From contig QMIT01000014.1 of the NCBI GenBank assembly GCA_024434115.1, positions 1-64,000 of the forward strand: a DNA stretch of 64,000 bases. Reading direction: 5' to 3'. Below, piece after piece: positions 28,461 to 36,819 of this stretch (position 1 is the stretch's first letter; each line of letters opens with the position of its first letter). Source of the stretch: Chloroflexota bacterium. GTDB lineage: Bacteria > Chloroflexota > Anaerolineae > Aggregatilineales > J027. The position numbers and the translations under genes were made by a program. Below the pieces are notes generated by a model, which worked only from the letters and a program-made list of their open reading frames with translations, had not been told where the DNA came from and ran no database searches.

Positions 28461-28982
28461 TTACCAGCGATCCCAGTGAACGACCTCAGCTAAGGGGCGG
28501 CGTCCACCTTTTTTCGCTGACGTTTCGGGCTGTTCGGCGGGGTAGCCAAACGAAATCACGATGTGGACGGTTTTATCAACAGGCAGGCCCAATACTTGAC
28601 GGACTTCCTCTTGTTTATAGACCGTACCAAGACATGAGCCGACCCCTATTTCCAGTGCCGCTAATTGCATATATGACGACGCTTGGCCCGCATCAAACAT
28701 ATGCTTCCAATCAACATCCTGACCCGATTGTGAGGTCGGGACGACAATCGCCACACACAGGGCCGCACCTGCAACATGCCCTGTCCAATTCCCCAATTCT
28801 GAGACTTTTTGAAGTTGGTCACGGTCACGAATGGCAATGAAGTCCCACGGTTGGGTATTTTTGCTGCTTTGTGAACGGCGACCCGCATCCAAAATGCGCG
28901 TGACGGCTTCATCCGACAATGGTTCACTTTTGAAAACTCGCACCGCCCGTTTTTTGCGGATTGCTTCCCATACGTCCATCAC
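28461..28982 (-). CDS. Nitroreductase family FMN oxidoreductase
   Basis: A 173-residue NADH/NADPH-dependent flavoenzyme of the nitroreductase fold. The FMN-binding start [41 protein letters not shown] and the later [14 protein letters not shown] and [10 protein letters not shown] are typical. The usual dimeric family reduces quinones or nitro compounds, or acts in cofactor chemistry; the physiological substrate cannot be inferred. GAGGAGAG precedes the ATG. It is 76 bp upstream of carA on the same strand and probably a separate unit. Confidence 0.88.
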   Translation of the reverse strand: MMDVWEAIRKKRAVRVFKSEPLSDEAVTRILDAGRRSQSSKNTQPWDFIAIRDRDQLQKVSELGNWTGHVAGAALCVAIVVPTSQSGQDVDWKHMFDAGQASSYMQLAALEIGVGSCLGTVYKQEEVRQVLGLPVDKTVHIVISFGYPAEQPETSAKKGGRRPLAEVVHWDRW

Positions 28983-29182
28983 AACTCTCCTCGTAGATAT
29001 AGGCGAAAAAGAAGTAGTAGTGAAATTTTACCCTATTCACAGGGGCGTTCATCAATCCAACCGGGCGAAATTAGACGTTAAAAATGTCAGGGGGAATTGT
29101 CCTTGAATTCCAAAATATGCAGCCTCGTTAACCGCTTCAACATTGAGATTTTCCAGTTGATATATAATGGGGGACAAAATTC

Positions 29183-31684
29183 ATGTTGGTTGATAGGGTC
29201 GCCATGACAATCATCAATGGCCGTTACGAACTGCAAGAACGCATGGGCGAAGGTGGCATGGCCGAAGTCTACCGTGCTACCCAAATTAATCTTTCCCGAC
29301 AAGTTGCCATCAAATTTATCAAGCCAGATTCCGCAGGCGAGTTCACGATTGCCCGCTTCAAACGTGAGGCCAAAGCGATTGCCCAACTGAACCACCCCAA
29401 CATCACGCATGTTTATGATTTTGATGTGGCGGAAGATGGTCGCTACTACATGGTGATGGAACTATTGCAGGGTCAAGATTTGGCGAATTTTCTTAAAAAT
29501 AATGCTCCGCTGAAGATGGTGGATATTTTGACCATTATGAAGGGTACAGTTGGTGGACTGCGCTATGCCCACGAACGACACATTATTCACCGTGACATCA
29601 AGCCATCAAATATTTTTATTACCGATCAGTTGCAAGTCAAAATTATGGATTTTGGGATCGCTAAGTGGATGACAGGTTCGGGTCAAACGGATGACGGGAT
29701 GACGGTTGGCACACCAAAATATTTTGCACCGGAACAAGCACTCGGTAAAGAGGTAGATGCCCGCGTTGATCTCTATTCGCTGGGAGTGGTCTATTATGAA
29801 CTTCTGACGGGGAGTGTCCCGTTTGATGGCGATAACTTAGCAAACATTGTATTGCAGCACCTCCATACGCCAGCGCCAGACCCCCGCCAAAAACGCCCTG
29901 ATCTACCCCCGTTAGTGACGACGATGGTCATGAAGATGATGGCGAAAGACCCACAGGATCGCTATCCCTCTGCCGCAGAATTTCAAAACGATTTGGCACA
30001 GCTTTCATACACCATCACCAATGTAGATAACGCCATTCTACCGACGATTAGTTTTGCATCGCTGCCAACCGATGAACCTGCTCGCAATTGGACTTCTACC
30101 CTAAGTCAAGTAATGCTAGGTCGTCGGGTCAGCTTACCCTTAACCGCCATAATACTAGCGGCGATTTTACTGGTTGCGGCGGCAATAGTTGGGTTTGGCT
30201 GGTGGCCGGATACGGAGAGAAATGGAGGCGAAGGCGTCAACCCAGTAGCGAATATTGCCCCGGTTGCGGAACGGGAATATCTCATTTTGGTAGCCCAGTG
30301 GCCTGATGATTCCGAAGGCACGCTCCACCGCCGGATTGAGGATGCGCTTCGTAGGAGTGACTCGCTGGGTTTTTCATCTACGCTGACGTATCGTATTGAA
30401 TCCTTGCCTATCCCTATTCAGACGGCAGAAGAAGCCCAAAGTCTAGGCGAAACAGTCGGGGCACAATTGGTGGTGTGGGGAGCGCAGGACGAGACAGGGG
30501 TCGAGGTTATTTTTCAGGATATTTTTGCAGAACCGCGTAGTGTGCATCAACTCCGTTTTATTATTCCCAATACTGCCGATTACAATGCCATTCTAAATGA
30601 AGATATGCCGATAGCCCTGCGTTTTTACCTTAATTCGATGCTCCTGCATCATTTCGTGCGGACGAGTGATATTGATAGTTTAGCCGAGTTTGGTTTTGTA
30701 ACGGCGGATCAGCAGGTACCAGAATTACGGGTTGTCCCTCCCAGTGATGTGGATCGGCATGTCTTGAGCATGTTTATTGAGTCCGATCAGGGGAATGTAG
30801 AGGGGACAATCGAGGCTGCTACCAATGTATTGCGCCTTGCCCCCGATGATTTTACCTTGCTCTTTTTGCGGTTTTATAACGAAGGGTTTTATAAAGGGAA
30901 CTTGCCGCTTGCCAAAGCCGATGCCGAAGAACTCTATCGAAAAATGGGCAGTACCAATTTTAGCGAATGGGTATTGATGAATGTCAGCATGGCAGAGCAA
31001 GATTATGATGCCGTCTTGGAGCAAAGTGAGCGGTTGAATCCAGATGACTTGGGCTATGCCATCGCCTTCTCCTATCGGCAATTAGCGCTATTGATGCAGG
31101 GGCGCTACGGCCAAGTTCAAGCCGAAATTACCGATGACTTTGCCAAGCAATCAGTATACGGCTTGCCTGTCTGGGATGCGATCAAAGCTATGACTTATGC
31201 AATTCAAGGGGACGACGAGCGATTGGCTGAATTGGGTCAGCAGATTCAGTCAAATCGTAATTTAGGAACCACCGCCAACTTTGTAACAAGCATCACCAAA
31301 CCACCGTTGGCCTTTTATATCATCGGCGGATATATCAGTGAGCTAAATGGTAATGCTGTGGCTGCCACCCTGATCTATCCGCTGGCAACCAACATCCGTG
31401 CCGACCAATATATTGTCAACTGGCGGCGTGGTGTTTTGGCTGACCAAGCGGGTAATACTGAAGCGGCCTATAACTTCTATCAATTTGCCCGTAACCAAGC
31501 GCCTGTGCCTTTCCCAATCGCGGTTTATCAGCAAGCCCTAATTGCCGAAGCAAACCCTGATGATGTGCCCGAAACCGCCTGTGAATTACTGGATGAAGCT
31601 CAAACATTGGCTACATCCGATACGGGATTTTACTCACTACTGCTCGAAAAAATTATGCAAGCTAAAGCGGATTGGGGATGTTGA
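29183..31684 (+). CDS. Membrane-anchored Ser/Thr protein kinase with extracytoplasmic TPR region
   Basis: An 833-residue Hanks-type kinase. The catalytic domain (about residues 12-280) has GEGGMAEVY, the ATP-binding Lys in VAIKFI, HRDIKPSN, the metal-binding DFG and APEQ; all are intact. A Pro/Ala linker leads to one membrane helix at about 317-338. The outer 490 residues start with a nucleotide-free alpha/beta part (LILVAQWPDDSEGTLHRRIEDAL) and continue as a TPR-like helical array ending in Cys-containing repeats. It probably senses an extracytoplasmic signal. The ATG at 29183 has a GGGGGA ribosome binding site; an ATG at 29204 (MTIINGRYEL) is the alternative. Confidence 0.9.
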   Translation: MLVDRVAMTIINGRYELQERMGEGGMAEVYRATQINLSRQVAIKFIKPDSAGEFTIARFKREAKAIAQLNHPNITHVYDFDVAEDGRYYMVMELLQGQDLANFLKNNAPLKMVDILTIMKGTVGGLRYAHERHIIHRDIKPSNIFITDQLQVKIMDFGIAKWMTGSGQTDDGMTVGTPKYFAPEQALGKEVDARVDLYSLGVVYYELLTGSVPFDGDNLANIVLQHLHTPAPDPRQKRPDLPPLVTTMVMKMMAKDPQDRYPSAAEFQNDLAQLSYTITNVDNAILPTISFASLPTDEPARNWTSTLSQVMLGRRVSLPLTAIILAAILLVAAAIVGFGWWPDTERNGGEGVNPVANIAPVAEREYLILVAQWPDDSEGTLHRRIEDALRRSDSLGFSSTLTYRIESLPIPIQTAEEAQSLGETVGAQLVVWGAQDETGVEVIFQDIFAEPRSVHQLRFIIPNTADYNAILNEDMPIALRFYLNSMLLHHFVRTSDIDSLAEFGFVTADQQVPELRVVPPSDVDRHVLSMFIESDQGNVEGTIEAATNVLRLAPDDFTLLFLRFYNEGFYKGNLPLAKADAEELYRKMGSTNFSEWVLMNVSMAEQDYDAVLEQSERLNPDDLGYAIAFSYRQLALLMQGRYGQVQAEITDDFAKQSVYGLPVWDAIKAMTYAIQGDDERLAELGQQIQSNRNLGTTANFVTSITKPPLAFYIIGGYISELNGNAVAATLIYPLATNIRADQYIVNWRRGVLADQAGNTEAAYNFYQFARNQAPVPFPIAVYQQALIAEANPDDVPETACELLDEAQTLATSDTGFYSLLLEKIMQAKADWGC

Positions 31685-31718
31685 ATTTTTACGGATGGCG
31701 TGTTCAGGTGGGCTACAA

Positions 31719-31747
31719 TTGACGGAAAAGGCTTCTCCCATTATAGT
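31719..31747 (+). promoter_or_regulatory. Promoter of ychF
   Basis: TTGACG (31719-31724), a 17-bp spacer and TATAGT (31742-31747) precede the ychF ATG by 46 bp. Both hexamers match 5 of 6 consensus positions. Confidence 0.75.
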
Positions 31748-31793
31748 TGCGACGCTTGGGCATGTCAGATTTTTTTAGGAAGGGCAACGTTTC

Positions 31794-32873
31794 ATGAAAC
31801 TGGGCATTATTGGCCTGCCAAACAGTGGCAAAACAACCGTGTTTAATGCACTGACGGGTAGCAATCTGGAAACCAGCGCCGTATCGAGTGGTAAATTAGA
31901 AGTTCATACGGCAGTCGTGAATGTGCCGGATGCACGGGTGGATAAACTCAGCGGTATGTATACCCCCAAAAAGACCACTTACGCGACGGTTGTCTATAAT
32001 GATGTGGCGGGGGTAGACAAGGGAATTGGCAATGAGGGCATGTCTGGGCAGTTGCGGAATGCGCTGTCGAATCTGGACGGCCTGATTCATGTCATCCGCG
32101 TTTTTGAAGATAACACGGTTCCGCATCCCTATGAAACGATTGACCCGGCCCGCGATTTGGAAATTGTGGATTCCGAATTTTTGCTCTCCGACCTGATTAC
32201 CGTTGAGCGTCGCCTAGAACGCCTGAATGAAGACCTGAAAAAAGGCAAGACGGGTGATAAACGAGCTATTACGGAAGAAATTGAACTGCTCACGCGCCTA
32301 AAGGCCCACCTTGAAACCGAAAAACCCCTGCGTGATCTGGATTTGACCGAACACGAGATGAAACCCCTACGTGGCTATGGCTTGCTGTCGCTCAAACCAG
32401 TGGTGATTGTGTTGAATTTTGGCGAAAAATCACGCAACCCCGCTGAATTGATTAGCTATCCGCATAAAAACAGCGTTCTGTTGGGATTACAGGGCAAGAT
32501 TGAAGCCGAAATCGCCCAACTGCCCGCCGAAGATCGGGTGATGTTTATGGAAGAATACGGCATCAGCGAATCTGGCGCGGCACGGGCGATTCAGGCATCT
32601 TATGAGTTGATGCACATTATGACGTTCTTCACGGTTGGGCCGGATGAAGTGCGGGCATGGAGTGTAGATCGAGGCGCGACTGCTCCCGAAGCGGCAGGGG
32701 CAATTCACAGCGATTTGCAGCGGGGCTTCATTCGGGCTGAAGTTTTTACCTATGATGATCTGGTGACGTTGGGTGGCACCCACGAAATTAAGGCTAAAGG
32801 CAAATTCCGTTTGGAAGGCAAAGAATATATCGTCCAAGATGGCGATATTCTCAACATCCGCTTTAATGTCTAG
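31794..32873 (+). CDS. ychF: Ribosome-binding ATPase YchF (Obg family)
   Basis: YchF (OLA1 in eukaryotes) is an Obg-related protein that prefers ATP and binds ribosomes, with a role in stress responses. The 359-residue protein has P-loop GLPNSGKTTVFNAL at residues 6-19, G3 region DVAG, and a changed G4 (LNFGEK in place of NKxD), which is the family hallmark for ATP use. The coiled-coil (VERRLERLNEDLKKGKTG) and the C-terminal TGS domain (ETFFTVGPDEVRAWS..EVFTYDDLV) are present. It starts with ATG after AGGGCAACG. Confidence 0.93.
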   Translation: MKLGIIGLPNSGKTTVFNALTGSNLETSAVSSGKLEVHTAVVNVPDARVDKLSGMYTPKKTTYATVVYNDVAGVDKGIGNEGMSGQLRNALSNLDGLIHVIRVFEDNTVPHPYETIDPARDLEIVDSEFLLSDLITVERRLERLNEDLKKGKTGDKRAITEEIELLTRLKAHLETEKPLRDLDLTEHEMKPLRGYGLLSLKPVVIVLNFGEKSRNPAELISYPHKNSVLLGLQGKIEAEIAQLPAEDRVMFMEEYGISESGAARAIQASYELMHIMTFFTVGPDEVRAWSVDRGATAPEAAGAIHSDLQRGFIRAEVFTYDDLVTLGGTHEIKAKGKFRLEGKEYIVQDGDILNIRFNV

Positions 32874-32885
32874 TGGGTGTTTCCG

Positions 32886-32914
32886 TTGGCGTGCCTGCCA
32901 GTCTGCGTTATGAT
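32886..32914 (+). promoter_or_regulatory. Promoter of the small membrane protein / DUF692 unit
   Basis: TTGGCG (32886-32891), a 17-bp spacer and TATGAT (32909-32914) lie 36 bp before the ATG at 32950. Confidence 0.7.
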
Positions 32915-32949
32915 TGCGCTGATTATTCTTAAACTGGAGTCCTAAAAAT

Positions 32950-33252
32950 ATGTCCGAATTTATGCGAAGAGTTGACTCCTCCCCGCGTTTCAGCCGTTTT
33001 ATCATGCGCCTTTCCTCAGCATCGGCTAGTCGGCGCGGGTGGCCCTTACTGGCAGGCACGGTTTTGATTGTAATTAGTTTTATCTGTTTTGGGATTGTCA
33101 TTTTTGGCCTTGTCCTCAGCGACAATGCCACCTCAGTGTGGTTGTGGATGTGTTTGCCGTTGACGTTGCTACACACGGCCATTTTTGCCGGTTTTACGGG
33201 AGCGATGCTGGCGACCCCATTGGGCGAAGGCTATCAAGATACCCACAAATAA
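32950..33252 (+). CDS. Small two-helix membrane protein
   Basis: A 100-residue protein I do not recognise. After a basic N-terminus (residues 1-28, rich in Arg and Ser) come two hydrophobic helices at about 31-55 (WPLLAGTVLIVISFICFGIVIFGL) and 64-86 (VWLWMCLPLTLLHTAIFAGFTGA), ending in a short polar tail. A TGGAG ribosome binding site precedes the ATG. It has its own promoter and its 3' end overlaps the start of the DUF692 gene, so they form an operon. It does not look like a RiPP precursor: it has two Cys, both in membrane helices. Confidence 0.7.
   Translation: MSEFMRRVDSSPRFSRFIMRLSSASASRRGWPLLAGTVLIVISFICFGIVIFGLVLSDNATSVWLWMCLPLTLLHTAIFAGFTGAMLATPLGEGYQDTHK
33226..33230 (+). promoter_or_regulatory. 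GAAGG ribosome binding site of the DUF692 gene
   Basis: GAAGG lies eight nt before ATA at 33239, just ahead of the region where DUF692 homology begins. No ATG, GTG or TTG occurs in frame between the distant TTG at 33185 and codons inside the conserved domain. Confidence 0.45.
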
Positions 33253-34021
33253 GATTGCGCTTGCTGCGGATGGCTCTGACCTGCTGTTGGAGTTGATGGC
33301 GGCGGGTCAGGTGCAGGTTGATTTTTTGAAGGTCGGCCCGTGGATTGGGCTTGACCGGATGTTTGACCGAGCCAAACATTATCCGATTTTGCTGCATTTG
33401 CATCATCCCCTCATCGGTCATTCCATCCAACCTGAACTTGTCACCATCCAACAGTGGATAGACCAGACCCACCCGTCCTTTGTCTCGTTTCATCTCGATG
33501 TACCCCCCTCTCGCATTTTCCGGTTATGGAAAAAAGCAGGTATCCCCGTCCCGATTGTGACCCGTCCACGCGCTACCCACCAAGCCATTGAAAATATCCA
33601 ACTTTTGCAGACGACCCTTTCCATTTCCGTTGCTGTCGAAAATCAAGCCTACCATCGGCGTATGGGACATGATTATCCGGTTGACCCACTTTTTATAAAT
33701 GAAGTGATTCACCAGACCGAATGCCATCTGTTGCTGGATTTGGGCCATGCACGGGTATCGTCGGCGATGCGTGGAGAATCAGCCAACGAATATATCAGCC
33801 AACTGCCCTTGAATCGGGTCATAGAGTTGCATGTGAGTGGGCCGGGGATGTATCGAGGGCGGCTACGCGATTTGCACCACCCTCTCGCCGAAGCCGATTA
33901 TGAACTGCTGCGTTTTACATTGGAACGCTGCCCCAACTTGCAGGTCGTCACGTTGGAATATTATGGGCCAGCGGAATTGTTGGTCTCGCAATTGCAGAGA
34001 TTACGCAAAATGCTTTTATAG
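33239..34021 (+). CDS. DUF692 / multinuclear non-heme iron oxidase (MNIO) family protein
   Basis: Resembles the MbnB/TglH family of TIM-barrel iron enzymes that modify Cys or other residues in peptide precursors. Probable metal ligands are all present: HLHH, SFHLD, VAVENQ, LLLDLGHAR, IELHVSG, DLHHPL and TLEYYG. The family N-terminus aligns with NKIALAADGSDLLLELMAAGQ, about residues 4-24 from the start I chose. No standard start codon fits: ATA at 33239 follows a GAAGG at ideal distance, and TTG at 33185 is the only conventional choice. There is no partner (DUF2063-like) protein and no precursor peptide nearby, so it is an orphan. It overlaps the toxin remnant end by 6 bp. Confidence 0.72.
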   Translation: MPTNKIALAADGSDLLLELMAAGQVQVDFLKVGPWIGLDRMFDRAKHYPILLHLHHPLIGHSIQPELVTIQQWIDQTHPSFVSFHLDVPPSRIFRLWKKAGIPVPIVTRPRATHQAIENIQLLQTTLSISVAVENQAYHRRMGHDYPVDPLFINEVIHQTECHLLLDLGHARVSSAMRGESANEYISQLPLNRVIELHVSGPGMYRGRLRDLHHPLAEADYELLRFTLERCPNLQVVTLEYYGPAELLVSQLQRLRKMLL

Positions 34022-34363
34022 GGGTAGATAAACCACCAAGTTTCGTAATTCGCCCTCTGCGCTTGTTTTGGCAATAATTTCTAAATCCTCTATGCAAGCC
34101 CCTATCGAATCATGAAGTTGGTGAGCATAAATCACACCTTCAAATGGAATGCCAGCTTTTTGTCGCCCATTCGCCTCAGTAAGCAAGTCGTCATCTTGGG
34201 TAAATAAAACACGCCCAAGTTCTGTAGCGCGATCTAACAATGCCGGATCATCAAGTTCATTCGTTCTATCTTCTAAAGAAGTGATGACGTCCACTTCTCA
34301 GATGCGTAAGGCAACAGTGATTGGACGCGGTACATGATGATCCATGTAGAAGGCAATCGTCAC
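34016..34363 (-). pseudogene. DUF5615 PIN-like toxin gene with in-frame TGA
   Basis: Read from GTG at 34363 (GTGA overlap with the antitoxin stop) the frame gives a DUF5615 start, TIAFYMDHHVPRPITVALRI, then TGA at codon 22 (34300-34298), then continues without a frame change as EVDVITS..DDPALLDRATELGRVLFTQDDDLL..GVIYAHQL and ends LVVYLPL. The rest, including the acidic PIN-like residues (D8, the DD pair, TQDDD), is intact. Family members usually read RRxGVDV here, so TGA probably replaces CGA. An internal GTG at 34294 could start a 92-residue product lacking the first catalytic Asp. Hence toxin is likely inactive. Confidence 0.8.
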
Positions 34364-34674
34364 TTAATAAGGCCTTTAGCTCTCAATTTATCTAACAGCG
34401 GAACGGGTTTAAGTTCCTTACGAATTTCTTCAACCCGCAACAAACGCCTTTCGATATCGGCATCAAGTTCCTCTTGATGATCCCAATAATAGGCGAGGGC
34501 CGAATGGATTTGACCCAGTGAGAGGTAGGGATGCTGAAAATGGATTTCTTTGGGACTCCACCCATAGGCTTTCACATCCAACACGATCTCGATAACCTTC
34601 GTGGTCGTTCCCTTGACAATCGGAACACCCGCATCATTCAAAATAATGTGTTTGTATAACGTTGCTGTGTTCAC
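34360..34674 (-). CDS. DUF433 antitoxin
   Basis: A 104-residue protein with the DUF433 winged-helix pattern: HI.LND.GVPIVKGTTTKVIEIVLDVKAYGWSPKEIHFQHPYLSLGQIHSALAYYWDHQEELD. DUF433 proteins are usually found just upstream of DUF5615 PIN-like toxins and are taken as their antitoxins and repressors. Here the pair keeps the classic GTGA overlap, but the toxin has a premature TGA. The gene starts with GTG after GAGAG and lies only 12 bp behind the lipoprotein gene on the same strand, with no own promoter evident. Confidence 0.85.
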   Translation of the reverse strand: MNTATLYKHIILNDAGVPIVKGTTTKVIEIVLDVKAYGWSPKEIHFQHPYLSLGQIHSALAYYWDHQEELDADIERRLLRVEEIRKELKPVPLLDKLRAKGLIK

Positions 34675-34686
34675 CTCAAAACTCTC

Positions 34687-35907
34687 TTACTCCGCCGTGC
34701 CCATCACATTCAATTCGTAGCGAATCGCCGGGCCACCCACATCATACATCACCACTTCATAGCTGCCGGCCTCCCCGGGGAGCAATTGATCTTTATCAAT
34801 AAAGACCGTCTCTGTAGCGACGATATTGTTTTGGTCGTCAAAGATGCTGACAACCACCTTAATCAGTTTTACCAGCCGTGACCCGTTGTTGGAAAGCTGA
34901 CCACTGACTACCAAAAAGCCGCTTTCGTTATAGAAGGGGTCGTTGCTTTGTACGGTGAAGTTATTTTTGCCATAAAAATTACGCAGAACGGTATCTTCGG
35001 AGGCACGGGCAGCGGCGTGCAGTTCATAACGCACCACTGTTGAAGGGCGGCCTCCATCAAAACGCAGGCGGAAGGGCGCACCTTCACCGGGGGCTAGAAT
35101 ATCGGTAGTCAAAATGCTGGATTTTTCGCTTAGGCGGTTGCTGCGTGAATCGAATAAATAGCCTGTTAGCCGCACGGCCTCAACCGAATAATCCGCATTG
35201 TTGACGACCCGTCCGGTGATATTAAACCCACCGTCGCTGTCTGACCATGCCGTATAGCTGTCGAATCCGATTACCCCGGTGAAGGAGGTCACGCCTGTTA
35301 CTTCACCAATTTGCAGGGCCACACTGCTGTTGACGCGATAAGTATTGACAACAGCGGCAAGGATATTGATGAGGGGGTCATCAGCATCGGTGACATCGGC
35401 TTCAAGGGCGGAGAAATAGCTGCCATTGCCCTGTAGGAAAATATTCATGGCACGCGGGCCGATGGTGGGATAAGTGCGTACCCCTACCAAGCGGCGACTG
35501 CCATCAGATTGATCAATCGGGTCTTCAATCAACTGCCACCCATAATTAGCCACATCTTCAGGGGGTTGATAGGCGGCGGCAGCATTCAAAAAGCCTTCGC
35601 GGGTCATAGGTGTGCCTGTATTGACGACATAAACGGTGAGGCGCACCACGCTTTCTGTCCCTTCCAAATTGGAGAATTGCACCCTTACCCCGTTCGGGTC
35701 AGGTAAATTATCGGCAACCCAATTGGGCGGGATGCGAATGCTGAATACACCGCTTTCATGCCGATAAGTATAAAAACCTGCGTCGGGGGCAGCCGAAGTC
35801 GCCACAATCACCAGTGGCGCGTTGTCGTCGGGATTGTCTTGACAGGCCGATAGTCCCAAAGTCGAAAGTGTGAATAGCAGAACGATGATCTTAAACCGAA
35901 TTTTCAC
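34687..35907 (-). CDS. Lipoprotein with FxLYD-type Ig-like domains
   Basis: A 406-residue predicted lipoprotein. The GTG at 35907 follows AAGGGAA and gives a signal peptide KIRFKIIVLLFTLSTLGLSAC with a lipobox Cys at about residue 21. After a linker, residues 40-200 resemble a PsbP/DUF1795-like surface domain (FSIRIPPNWVADNLPDPNGVRVQF), and two C-terminal repeats match FxLYD domains (GGFNITGRVVNNADYSVEAVRLTGYLFD and SGFLVVSGQLSNNGSRLVKLIKVVVSIFD). Such proteins are extracytoplasmic and of unknown role. It is divergent from fabG, and co-directional with the DUF433/DUF5615 pair behind it. Confidence 0.82.
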   Translation of the reverse strand: MKIRFKIIVLLFTLSTLGLSACQDNPDDNAPLVIVATSAAPDAGFYTYRHESGVFSIRIPPNWVADNLPDPNGVRVQFSNLEGTESVVRLTVYVVNTGTPMTREGFLNAAAAYQPPEDVANYGWQLIEDPIDQSDGSRRLVGVRTYPTIGPRAMNIFLQGNGSYFSALEADVTDADDPLINILAAVVNTYRVNSSVALQIGEVTGVTSFTGVIGFDSYTAWSDSDGGFNITGRVVNNADYSVEAVRLTGYLFDSRSNRLSEKSSILTTDILAPGEGAPFRLRFDGGRPSTVVRYELHAAARASEDTVLRNFYGKNNFTVQSNDPFYNESGFLVVSGQLSNNGSRLVKLIKVVVSIFDDQNNIVATETVFIDKDQLLPGEAGSYEVVMYDVGGPAIRYELNVMGTAE

Positions 35908-35941
35908 GCAGATTCCCTTTTTTACTTCGCGCAGGTTTATC

Positions 35942-35969
35942 TTGACACCCTGCCCCCGTCCGATATTAT
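35942..35969 (+). promoter_or_regulatory. Promoter of the fabG operon
   Basis: Consensus TTGACA (35942-35947), a 16-bp spacer and TATTAT (35964-35969) lie 45 bp before the fabG ATG. It likely drives the run fabG-asp23-nusB-tatC and perhaps the genes beyond. Confidence 0.78.
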
Positions 35970-36014
35970 CTATCAAGCGATTAAATCACACCACCTCTCA
36001 GGAGCATTTTCGAC

Positions 36015-36764
36015 ATGGGACAACTAGACGGAAAAGTTGCCATTGTAACCGGAGCAAGTCGGGGCATTGGACGCGGGATTGCGCTGGAACTTGCCAAACG
36101 TGGCGCGACCATTGTGGTCAATTATAACCAAAACGCTGATGCCGCGAATGAAGTGGTTCAAATGATTTCAGCAGGTGGTGGCAAGGGTCTAGCGGTCAAG
36201 GCGAATGTGGCACTGTTGGAAGATGCTACCCAATTGGTTAAAGCGACGGTAGATACCTTTGAGAAAGTGGATATTTTGGTCAACAACGCTGGCACGACCC
36301 GCGATAATTTGATTATGCGGATGAAAGAAGACGAGTGGGACGAAGTGTTGGACACCAATTTGAAAAGCGCTTGGAATATGTGCAAACTGGTTTCCCGCCC
36401 CATGATGAAAGCCCGTTATGGTCGTATCATCAATATCACCAGCGTCAGCGGCATCGCAGGGCAGGCCGGACAAACCAATTATAGTGCCAGCAAAGCGGGA
36501 TTGATTGGCCTGACCAAAGCCCTCGCCCGTGAAATCGCGGATCGGAATATTACGGTGAATGCAGTCGCCCCCGGTTTTGTGCTGACCGATTTGACCTCAA
36601 GCCTACCCAAAGAATTGACCGACCAGTTGAATAATGCCATCCCACTGAAACGCTGGGGCACGATTGATGAAGTAGCGTTTGCGGTGTCGTTCTTGGCCTC
36701 CGATGAAGCGGCCTATATCACAGGGCAGGTGCTTTCGGTAGACGGTGGTCTGGTCATGGGCTAG
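36015..36764 (+). CDS. fabG: 3-oxoacyl-[acyl-carrier-protein] reductase
   Basis: NADPH-dependent reduction of 3-oxoacyl-ACP in fatty acid synthesis. The 249-residue classical SDR has TGASRGIGRG at 12-21, the NNAGTTRDNL motif, catalytic Ser in ITSVSGIAGQAGQTN, Tyr/Lys in YSASKAGLIGLTKALA, and the FabG-typical NAVAPGFVLTDLT and YITGQVLSVDGGLVM end. Other SDRs cannot be fully excluded, but the match of these last motifs favours FabG. No other fab genes lie in the window. GGAGC precedes the ATG. Confidence 0.92.
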   Translation: MGQLDGKVAIVTGASRGIGRGIALELAKRGATIVVNYNQNADAANEVVQMISAGGGKGLAVKANVALLEDATQLVKATVDTFEKVDILVNNAGTTRDNLIMRMKEDEWDEVLDTNLKSAWNMCKLVSRPMMKARYGRIINITSVSGIAGQAGQTNYSASKAGLIGLTKALAREIADRNITVNAVAPGFVLTDLTSSLPKELTDQLNNAIPLKRWGTIDEVAFAVSFLASDEAAYITGQVLSVDGGLVMG

Positions 36765-36819
36765 GCTTTAGTTGTACAATTTAGGACAACGCATAGTATA
36801 GATTGGCTTGTAGTGGAAC

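Noticed and set aside
29158..29173. TATAAT just before the Ser/Thr kinase gene
   Set aside because: No -35 at suitable distance and it would leave nearly no leader before the ribosome binding site; too uncertain to list as a promoter.
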